A stretch of DNA of 64,000 nucleotides from the NCBI GenBank assembly GCA_900545245.1, contig UQYV01000001.1:62001-126000 (forward strand). The letters run 5' to 3'. A program made the translations under genes and the position numbers. This document shows, in pieces, positions 58,211 to 64,000 of the stretch (its first letter is position 1; every line of letters begins with the position of its first letter). Origin of the DNA: an uncultured Bacteroidales bacterium. GTDB lineage: Bacteria > Bacteroidota > Bacteroidia > Bacteroidales > UBA932. Under the pieces are notes generated by a model. That model had not been told where the DNA came from, did no database searches, and worked only from the letters and a program-made list of their open reading frames with translations.

Positions 58211-58894
58211 ATGCTTATAGTAATAGAAGGGCTCGACGGTTCGGGCAAATCTACGCAGGTCAGGAAATTGCGGCAATATCTCGAAACACTGCCGCAGCCT
58301 TTGGAGTACATTCACTTTCCACGCTACGACTCTCCGGTTTACGGCGAGCTGATTTCCCGCTTCCTGCGCGGCGACTTCGGAACTAACGAGCAGGTGCATC
58401 CGCAGCTTGTGGCCCTGCTCTTCGCGGAGGACAGGCACGGGGCGGCGCCTCAGATGAAACGCATTCTGCAGGAGGGGGGCAATGTGCTGCTGGACCGTTA
58501 TGTCTATTCCAACATCGCCTACCAGTGCGCAAAACTACGTAATCCTGATGAGGCCGAGGACCTCAGGGAATGGATATGTAACACCGAGTATGGAAATTTT
58601 GAACTTCCGCGCCCGGACCTCAACATTTTCCTTGACGTGCCCATCGGATTTGTAGAGAAGAAACTTTCCTCGTCACGTCGCGGTGGGGACAGGGACTATC
58701 TGGAAGGCGGCCACGACATCCACGAGGCCAGCATAGAGTTTCAGAAGTCCGTGAGGAGCATGTATCTGAGACAGTGTAGGACAGATTCTCATTTCATCAG
58801 AATAGACTGCTCGGACGCGGACGGGGCAATGCTTCCGCCGGATGAAATCTTTACAAAGATTAAGGCGGAGGTAGACAGTGTCCTCGGTTTGTGA
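58211..58894 (+). CDS. tmk: Thymidylate kinase
   Basis: This 227-residue cytoplasmic kinase phosphorylates dTMP to dTDP. The P-loop GLDGSGKST lies at 7-15. The DRYVYSNIAYQ block (about 98-108), a HFPRYDSPVYG segment and DLNIFLDVPIGF follow, and the SSRRGGDRDYLEGGHDIHE segment contributes the lid region. Bacteroidetes dTMP kinases of this type have a longer middle segment than E. coli Tmk. The upstream frame is open to 58046 and overlaps folP, but ATG 58211 is right at the P-loop strand. It is divergent from folP. Confidence 0.93.
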   Translation: MLIVIEGLDGSGKSTQVRKLRQYLETLPQPLEYIHFPRYDSPVYGELISRFLRGDFGTNEQVHPQLVALLFAEDRHGAAPQMKRILQEGGNVLLDRYVYSNIAYQCAKLRNPDEAEDLREWICNTEYGNFELPRPDLNIFLDVPIGFVEKKLSSSRRGGDRDYLEGGHDIHEASIEFQKSVRSMYLRQCRTDSHFIRIDCSDADGAMLPPDEIFTKIKAEVDSVLGL

Positions 58895-58948
58895 GGTCTT
58901 GCCATTTTACCTGTATTCAGATTGATTTTTTGAGGATATTCAACTGCC

Positions 58949-60133
58949 ATGAAGAAAGGTTATAACGTTTTCCGTCGTTTCTGTGCGTTCGTGCTGGGGG
59001 CGGTATTTCTGGTTTCCGGGATATTGAAACTTATGGACCCGGTTGGCTCGGAGTTTATTATGAAGTCCTATTTCAGCTTCCTGCATATCGGGTTCATGGA
59101 TTTTTCCGCAAGATTCTTCGGCGTGGCCTTCGCCCTGACCGAAGCTGTGCTCGGAGCCGCACTGATGAGTGGAGTGTGGAGAAAGGTTGTGGGGATAGCG
59201 GTGGTCGCGCTGACGACTTTTTTTACGTTATTGACACTCGTCCTGCTGATTTTCAACCCGGTGATGGACTGTGGATGCTTTGGCGAGGCCATGCATCTGA
59301 CTCATTTGCAGACATTTGTCAAAAATGTCATTTTGTGCGCCCTGTGCTGCGGGGCATTTATCCCGATGCGTGAGTTGGACAGGCCGGTGAAGGTCAAGTA
59401 TGTTTCGTTTGCTCTGACGGCATGCTCTCTGGTGGCGCTGCTCGTCTATTCGCTGGTTGCCCTGCCTCTCAAGGACTACACGGCCTTTCATCCGGGTGCG
59501 ATGCTTCAAGCCGCCGCGGACGAGCAGTATAAGGACTTTTCTGAGCCGGAGTTCATTTATGAGAAAGATGGTGTCACTCAGGCGTTTTCGCTTGACGCCC
59601 TTCCGGACAGTAGCTGGAATTTCGTGGATTCGCGCATCCGTCAGGATGATTTCGCGGCAGGGACTGTATTGACTCTGACCGATGATGCCGGGGAATACTG
59701 CGACAGCTTGGCTACGCAGGGAAACGTGCTTGTAGTTTCAGCCTATAAAAAATTGAGTGCCGGACGCATTGAGGGGATAGAAAGCCTTGTTGCCGATGCG
59801 CGTGCAGTCGGGCTGACCCCGATTGTGCTTGTCCCTTCCGATGATGTCCTTGCCGCTGCATCCGAGAAACGGGCGGCCTTGGAAGATGGTCTGGTCTATT
59901 ATTCTGACTATAAGACCCTTGCGACACTCAATCGTTCGAACGGAGGAGCGACGTGGATTTCAGACGGGCAGATTGTCCGTAAGTGGTCATACACTCTCCG
60001 TCCGTCCCGCGAGAAACTTTCCACTGCCCTTGCCGAAGATCCCACCGCCCTTGCTCTCGAAACCCAGTCCAAGGGCAGTCTGGCTCTTCAGTCTTTCCTT
60101 CTCTACATTTTCGCCGTCCTGCTACTTCTTTAG
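58949..60133 (+). CDS. DoxX/MauE-like membrane protein with extracytoplasmic thioredoxin-like part (BT_3928-like)
   Basis: This 394-residue protein has four to five membrane segments in residues 1-165 (VLGAVFLVSGILKLMDPVG start, as in the DoxX/MauE family) with a DCGCFG cysteine motif near 109-114. A roughly 200-residue extracytoplasmic domain follows, with a thioredoxin-like layout (VLVVSAYKKLS, YYSDYKTLATLNRSNGGATWI), and a closing C-terminal membrane segment. The Bacteroidetes family is known as BT_3928-like. Function is uncertain; quinone-linked or disulfide-related redox chemistry is plausible from the cysteines. It follows tmk by 54 bp. Confidence 0.75.
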   Translation: MKKGYNVFRRFCAFVLGAVFLVSGILKLMDPVGSEFIMKSYFSFLHIGFMDFSARFFGVAFALTEAVLGAALMSGVWRKVVGIAVVALTTFFTLLTLVLLIFNPVMDCGCFGEAMHLTHLQTFVKNVILCALCCGAFIPMRELDRPVKVKYVSFALTACSLVALLVYSLVALPLKDYTAFHPGAMLQAAADEQYKDFSEPEFIYEKDGVTQAFSLDALPDSSWNFVDSRIRQDDFAAGTVLTLTDDAGEYCDSLATQGNVLVVSAYKKLSAGRIEGIESLVADARAVGLTPIVLVPSDDVLAAASEKRAALEDGLVYYSDYKTLATLNRSNGGATWISDGQIVRKWSYTLRPSREKLSTALAEDPTALALETQSKGSLALQSFLLYIFAVLLLL

Positions 60134-60143
60134 AAACCTTTCT

Positions 60144-60797
60144 TTAGAAATTCAGGGTCATGCCGATGCCGTGAGGGCATGGGCCGAAGTTCATGGTGAC
60201 GGTGTAGCCGTTGTTTGAGGCGTTGCAGCGTTCCACAATGTCGTTCATGCGGGACTTGCCGACAGGGACGCATACCGCGCCGGCAATGAGGGTGGAGACT
60301 CCGACTGCGGCTAATGTCGCTCCGCAGACTATGAGAACTGCTCCATTGTTTATAATTCTCTGAGTTTCAGGAGATATGCTTGGATCTGCGCCGAAAGCTG
60401 CGCCGAATGCCGCTCCGAGTCCGCCTGCAAAGCCTCCTCCGACTACCAGGGCTGTTCCGAATACGCATCCTGCCATTCCTACCGGAATCGTGACGGCCGA
60501 GCTGATGAGAAGCCCCTTACCGACGCCATAAATCCTTGCGCTGTTGTTCCACCTCTGGGCGTACGGCAGGCCGCAGTGCTCTGATACATAATTGAAAGTC
60601 TCATCTGCTGAAAGGCGTATGCCATCAACAGCCAGAACTTTCCCTGCTCTTGAAACTGTAGAGGCGGTTTCTATGGCGACTTCGCCTGTTGGTGTAATGG
60701 TCTGTGCCGTTGCCCCAGCCTGTGCAGCCGCTTCTTCAGATATGAAACCGGCAGAAATCGCGAGGGTCGCGAGGGCGATGATAAGATGTCTTTTCAT
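60144..60797 (-). CDS. Hypothetical exported or membrane protein with Gly-rich hydrophobic segments
   Basis: I do not recognise this 217-residue protein. It has a signal peptide (about 1-25, ending AAAQA), then an ordered polar domain (about 45-90, DETFNYVSEHCGLPYAQRW). Two hydrophobic Gly/Ala-rich segments follow (about 97-135 with ALVVGGGFAGGLGAAFGAAFG, and 150-178), then a C-terminal Asn/Cys/His-containing tail ending in TLNF. Glycine-zipper-like hydrophobic pairs suggest insertion into a membrane. It lies convergent with the DoxX-like gene, 10 bp apart, and 56 bp downstream of miaB. Confidence 0.65.
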   Translation of the reverse strand: MKRHLIIALATLAISAGFISEEAAAQAGATAQTITPTGEVAIETASTVSRAGKVLAVDGIRLSADETFNYVSEHCGLPYAQRWNNSARIYGVGKGLLISSAVTIPVGMAGCVFGTALVVGGGFAGGLGAAFGAAFGADPSISPETQRIINNGAVLIVCGATLAAVGVSTLIAGAVCVPVGKSRMNDIVERCNASNNGYTVTMNFGPCPHGIGMTLNF

Positions 60798-60853
60798 ATT
60801 TCTAGTTTTTTAAAAATCTACAATAAGATGTTTTTTGGTTGCATTTTGTTGCA

Positions 60854-62224
60854 TTAGACAATTTTGCAGATAAGTGTCGCCGATGTACAGTCGACCACCT
60901 TGACGTTCACATAGTCGCCTGCACCCAGAGGAGCGAGGCCTTGAGTCGCGCGCTCGGCCGCCATTGACGGAAAAACGCACATCTTGTTGTTGCCGGCGCG
61001 TCCGCAGAGATCGTCGGGATTGCGCTTTGACGGTCCTTCGACGAGCACTTTGAATGTCTTGCCCATGTCTTTTTGATTGCTCTTGAGACTCATCTTTGTC
61101 TGAAGAGCAATGATTTCGTTCAGTCTTGCCGTCTTCACCTCCGGCGGGACGTCGTCCGGATAGTGCCTTGAGGCGAGCGTGCCAGGACGCTCGGAGTACT
61201 GGAACATGAAAGCCGAGTCGAAGCACACCTGCTCGAACAGCGAAAGCGTGTCCTTATGGTCCTGTTCCGTCTCGCTGCAGAATCCGGCAATTACATCGGT
61301 GGAGAGCCCGCAGTCCGGCATGACTTCGCGAATCTTCGCGACCCTCTCCAGGTACCATTCCCTGTCATATTTTCTCCTCATCTTTTCCAGAATACGGCTT
61401 GAACCGCTCTGAACCGGAAGATGGATGTGGCGGCAGATGTTCTCGTGGGCGGCAATCGTACTGATAACTTCGTCGCTGATGTCCTTGGGGTGCGACGTCG
61501 AGAAACGAACCCTCAGTTCCGGGCTTATGGCCGCGACCATTTCAAGAAGCCTTGCGAAATTCACGACTTCGCATTCTTTCCACAGATATGAATCCACGTT
61601 CTGTCCGAGCAGGTTCACCTCCTTATAGCCGTTCTCGAACAGCTCGCGTGCCTCGCGAACAATCGAATGCGGGTCGCGGCTGCGTTCTGCTCCGCGGGTG
61701 TAAGGTACGACGCAGTAGGAACATACGTTGTTGCAGCCCCTCATGATGGAAATGTAGGCCGACACCCCGTTCCTGTCAAGGCGCACCGGGGATATGTCCG
61801 CGTATGTCTCCTCGCGCGAGAGCAGTACGTTAATCTGCGGCGAGTCCGGACGGATGTCCCGCAGAAGTGTCGGCAGACTCCTGTAGGCATCCGGCCCTGC
61901 GACCAGATCGACCTTCTCCAACAGCTTGTCCTTCAGTCTCTCGGCCATGCAGCCGACAATCCCGATGACAACCTGCGGATTCCTTTTCTTCTGAAGCCTG
62001 AACTGTTCGATGCGTCCCCATATCCTCTGTTCAGCATTGTCTCGGATTGAACATGTGTTTGCCAGGATCACGTCCGCCCTGTCCATATCTTCAGTCAGCG
62101 CATACCCGTTCTTCTGCAGAATCGAGAGTATCACTTCGCTGTCATTTACGTTCATTTGACACCCGTAGGTCTCGATATAGACCTTGGGTCTCTCCTGGTC
62201 AACTATAGGTTTAAGATTATTCAT
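60854..62224 (-). CDS. miaB: tRNA-2-methylthio-N6-dimethylallyladenosine synthase
   Basis: This 456-residue radical SAM methylthiotransferase modifies A37 of tRNAs reading UNN codons. The N-terminal MTTase domain has ETYGCQMN (C22) and NTCSIR cysteines for one [4Fe-4S] cluster, and GIVGCMAERL gives the third. The radical SAM motif is CNNVCSYC in IMRGCNNVCSYCVVPYTRG (about 163-181). A C-terminal TRAM domain lies at about 385-456. The domain order and length match MiaB rather than RimO. The start at 62224 has the TAATTTTG box 20 bases upstream. Confidence 0.95.
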   Translation of the reverse strand: MNNLKPIVDQERPKVYIETYGCQMNVNDSEVILSILQKNGYALTEDMDRADVILANTCSIRDNAEQRIWGRIEQFRLQKKRNPQVVIGIVGCMAERLKDKLLEKVDLVAGPDAYRSLPTLLRDIRPDSPQINVLLSREETYADISPVRLDRNGVSAYISIMRGCNNVCSYCVVPYTRGAERSRDPHSIVREARELFENGYKEVNLLGQNVDSYLWKECEVVNFARLLEMVAAISPELRVRFSTSHPKDISDEVISTIAAHENICRHIHLPVQSGSSRILEKMRRKYDREWYLERVAKIREVMPDCGLSTDVIAGFCSETEQDHKDTLSLFEQVCFDSAFMFQYSERPGTLASRHYPDDVPPEVKTARLNEIIALQTKMSLKSNQKDMGKTFKVLVEGPSKRNPDDLCGRAGNNKMCVFPSMAAERATQGLAPLGAGDYVNVKVVDCTSATLICKIV

Positions 62225-62243
62225 TGAAATTCATTTTAGCGGA

Positions 62244-62251
62244 CAAAATTA
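62244..62251 (-). promoter_or_regulatory. -7 box for miaB
   Basis: The minus strand reads TAATTTTG, an exact TAnnTTTG box, 20 bases before the miaB ATG. The divergent partner box for the LEA14-like gene is at 62363. Confidence 0.4.
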
Positions 62252-62362
62252 ATAAAACAAACCGAAAGTTTTGCCCGAAACCGACAAGAGTTATCGTTTT
62301 CTCCGGTTCGCCGAGAGATTTCTTCATATATTCCATTGTATGCGGGTTTTGTAAAAATTGAT

Positions 62363-62370
62363 TATCTTTG
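62363..62370 (+). promoter_or_regulatory. -7 box very close to the LEA14-like gene start
   Basis: TATCTTTG is an exact TAnnTTTG box ending 6 bases before ATG 62377, as at 45908-45915. The resulting mRNA would have almost no leader. Confidence 0.45.
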
Positions 62371-62376
62371 CGGAAT

Positions 62377-62874
62377 ATGAAAGGATTTGGACGACATATT
62401 TTGGCGGCTATGGTGCTGATCTGCGCAGTTGTGACGCTTATGGGGTGCTCGGCTGTGAAGAAGGCGGCTATTGACAAATTGAAGGAGATTGAGGTGACTT
62501 CGTTTGCGGTGGAAAAGGTGGCGCCGAAGGGACTCAAGGCTTTGGATGCGTCATTCTATGTGGGCGTTCATAATCCAACGATAAAGTTGGAACTCACGGA
62601 TGTCACGGCGAGGCTCTTCTACGAGGATTCGGAGCTTGGAAGTTTCGTTCTTGACCCTTTCACGATAGATGGGCACACGGACAAGATATACCTTCTCACC
62701 GGGCATGCGGCGCTTTCTTCCGCAGCGGCCCTCTTTCAGGTCGTGGGCGCTCTGGGCGGTTCTTCCGATGAATTCACGGTGCTGATTTCCGCCACGGGAA
62801 AAGGGCTTGGAATCAGGCGGGATGTGAGCCGGACGATGTCCCTGACAGAACTCTTAAACATGGTGAAACGATGA
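62377..62874 (+). CDS. LEA type 2 (LEA14-like) family lipoprotein
   Basis: This 165-residue lipoprotein has a lipobox at LMGCS (C24). The body is a single beta-sandwich of LEA14/WHy type: SFYVGVHNPTIKLELTDVTARLFYEDSELG shows the NPxxxxLxLxxxxxxxxY pattern, followed by hydrophobic strands. Family members are surface or periplasmic lipoproteins of unknown role. The stop overlaps the SPOR gene start by four bases (ATGA), so the two are translationally coupled. The frame could begin at TTG 62368, but ATG 62377 gives a better signal peptide. Confidence 0.75.
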   Translation: MKGFGRHILAAMVLICAVVTLMGCSAVKKAAIDKLKEIEVTSFAVEKVAPKGLKALDASFYVGVHNPTIKLELTDVTARLFYEDSELGSFVLDPFTIDGHTDKIYLLTGHAALSSAAALFQVVGALGGSSDEFTVLISATGKGLGIRRDVSRTMSLTELLNMVKR

Positions 62875-63461
62875 AACGGATATTTCTTGTCATGTTTTTT
62901 GCCATCGTCGGCTGCCTTGCGGCTTCGGCGCAGGATATCGTTGTGCCGGATGGATATATGGTTGTGGACTCTCTTGTCTACAGACCGGTGGCCGGGGCGG
63001 ACTCCACACTTGTCGGAAAGTCGGTGTGGGATGTGATGCCTTCGCGCTCTGCGGGCGATGCCGCGGATGTGAGTTTGTCCCAGTCTTCGCAGATAAAGTC
63101 GGCTCTTGATGCGCAGGTTTCCACGAATTCTTCGCGTTCCATTTCCGGTTACCGCGTGCGCATATTCTTCGACAACGGACAGAATTCGCGAGGAGAGTCG
63201 GAGGCCGTCATGAGGAGATTTGAATCCAGATATCACGGAATTCCGGCATATCGGACTTATGCCAACCCATATTTCAAAGTGACGGTGGGTGACTTTCGTA
63301 CGCGCTCGGAGGCGATGGCTCTGCTCGTGAAGCTGCGCAACGAGTTCCCGAGGGCGCTCATGGTGAAGGAAAAAATCAACTGGCCGGCGGCAGATGCCGG
63401 ATGTACATACGTGGTTGACACTGTTCGGGTTTTACGTCCGGTGGAAAACTTAAACAATTAG
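62871..63461 (+). CDS. SPOR-domain exported protein
   Basis: This 196-residue protein has a signal peptide (about 1-20), a polar linker and a C-terminal SPOR domain (about 91-170, YRVRIFFDNGQNSRGESEAV, YKVTVGDFRTRSEAMALLVKLR). SPOR domains bind denuded peptidoglycan, often at the division septum. It may help coordinate envelope synthesis, in company with the LEA14-like lipoprotein that overlaps its start. Its short, soluble form is common in Bacteroidetes. rpoN starts 4 bp after its stop. Confidence 0.85.
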   Translation: MKRIFLVMFFAIVGCLAASAQDIVVPDGYMVVDSLVYRPVAGADSTLVGKSVWDVMPSRSAGDAADVSLSQSSQIKSALDAQVSTNSSRSISGYRVRIFFDNGQNSRGESEAVMRRFESRYHGIPAYRTYANPYFKVTVGDFRTRSEAMALLVKLRNEFPRALMVKEKINWPAADAGCTYVVDTVRVLRPVENLNN

Positions 63462-63465
63462 GCCT

Positions 63466-64000
63466 ATGTTGAGACAGGCATTAGAACAGAAGCAGATACA
63501 GAAACTTTCCCCGCAGCAGATAATGACAGCGAAGCTTATCGAGCTTCCTATTCAGAGTCTTGAGCAGCGTGTCCGTCAGGAAATGGAGGAAAATCCTGTG
63601 CTTGAGGAAGATGACAGCAAGGAAAGCGGGGAGAATTCCCGCGAGGTTTCGCTTTCCGACTACAAGGAGGACGATCCGATTCCTTCCTATCGCCTGCGTT
63701 CCGACAACTACAGCAAATACGACGACCGTCCTAAGCGCGAAACTTTCTCCGTTCAGGAGTCCTTTCCTCAGAATCTGAAGGAGCAATTGAACTTCCGCGA
63801 TCTTACGCCGCACCAGCGTGACATAGCGAACTACATAATCTATAGTCTTGATGACGACGGCTACCTTCGCCGTGACATTGACAAACTCGTGGACGAGATG
63901 GCTTTTAGGGCCGGGATAGAGACTACGGACGAGGAAGTGGAGTCCCTGCTGAAGGTAATCCAGACATTTGAACCTGCCGGCGTGGGCGCGCGCGATCTCC
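63466..64000 (+). CDS. rpoN: RNA polymerase sigma-54 factor, 3' end cut by window edge
   Basis: The frame opens at ATG 63466 and remains open to the window edge (178 codons). Region I is visible at the N-terminus, with LEQKQIQKLSPQQIMTAKLIELP and the Gln/Leu-rich helices that contact activators. An acidic linker (about 45-100) is followed by the first part of the core-binding domain (LTPHQRDIANYIIYSLDDDGYL, FEPAGVGARDL). The DNA-binding RpoN box lies beyond the edge. It is cotranscribed with the SPOR gene, 4 bp away. The identification is secure from the visible part. Confidence 0.92.
   Translation, partial: MLRQALEQKQIQKLSPQQIMTAKLIELPIQSLEQRVRQEMEENPVLEEDDSKESGENSREVSLSDYKEDDPIPSYRLRSDNYSKYDDRPKRETFSVQESFPQNLKEQLNFRDLTPHQRDIANYIIYSLDDDGYLRRDIDKLVDEMAFRAGIETTDEEVESLLKVIQTFEPAGVGARDL

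Noticed and set aside
1..64000. tRNA, rRNA, CRISPR array, replication origin or prophage
   Set aside because: No cloverleaf, rRNA core sequence, spaced repeat array, DnaA-box cluster or phage structural gene was recognised on either strand; short RNAs could still be missed without a covariance search.

Overview
The window looks like a chromosomal piece of a gut-type Bacteroidales bacterium (Bacteroidota). The grounds are two SusC/SusD-type glycan-uptake loci with ECF sigma/FecR regulators, DUF1573, DUF1735, fimbrillin-like and 'putative porin' families, few Shine-Dalgarno sequences, and several matches to the Bacteroidetes promoter form TTTG...TAnnTTTG. An uncultured genus such as Candidatus Cryptobacteroides would fit, but that placement is only a guess. 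No tRNA, rRNA, CRISPR array, transposase or phage gene was seen, and no gene-free stretch exceeds about 250 bases.

Layout. 1-7 kb holds housekeeping genes: a DUF1573 protein running off the left edge, a 2[4Fe-4S] ferredoxin, a Gph-like HAD phosphatase, a small acidic protein, an acyltransferase, parE and sppA. 7.1-25.0 kb is glycan locus A, transcribed leftward. In transcription order it has ECF sigma, FecR, a 44-residue micro-ORF, a fimbrillin/SusE-F-like lipoprotein, SusC, SusD, a DUF1735/discoidin lipoprotein, GH5, GH3, GH2 (copy a) and a SASA esterase. 25.2-43.6 kb is glycan locus B, also leftward: ECF sigma, FecR, SusC, SusD, three surface lipoproteins built from DUF1735, fimbrillin and discoidin modules, a clan GH-A glycosidase with an Ig-like tail, GH16, a 51-residue micro-ORF, another fimbrillin-like lipoprotein, a Tat-type FAD oxidoreductase and GH2 (copy b). 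43.7-48.8 kb runs rightward: a TonB-dependent receptor, a periplasmic HMA metal-binding protein and NfnA/NfnB-type flavoprotein subunits. 48.8-64 kb is mixed housekeeping: MltF-like transglycosylase, putative porin, pncA/pncB, CPBP protease, nucleotidyltransferase, ftsB, folP, tmk, a DoxX-like protein, miaB, a LEA14-like lipoprotein, a SPOR protein and the start of rpoN.

How it works together. Both SusC proteins carry an N-terminal STN domain, so substrate sensing at the outer membrane can be passed to FecR in the inner membrane and on to the ECF sigma factor. GH16 (endo beta-glucanase type), the GH-A enzyme, GH3 and GH5 together suggest a beta-glucan diet, perhaps beta-1,3 or mixed-linkage. 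The GH2 pair and the SASA esterase would remove side groups or acetyl decorations. The substrate is inferred, not shown.

The most unusual signal is non-coding. An approximately 80-bp element occurs three times (41646-41725 minus, 47191-47273 plus, 52648-52727 plus). It folds into a long hairpin whose Watson-Crick positions covary between copies while its G-A-rich internal loops are invariant. Other unexplained structures are a string of mini-palindromes at 26.8 kb, inverted copies of gene 3' ends at 26.9 and 57.2 kb, a motif shared at three glycan-locus junctions, two related micro-ORFs, and about 800 bp of apparently identical sequence shared by the two GH2 genes.
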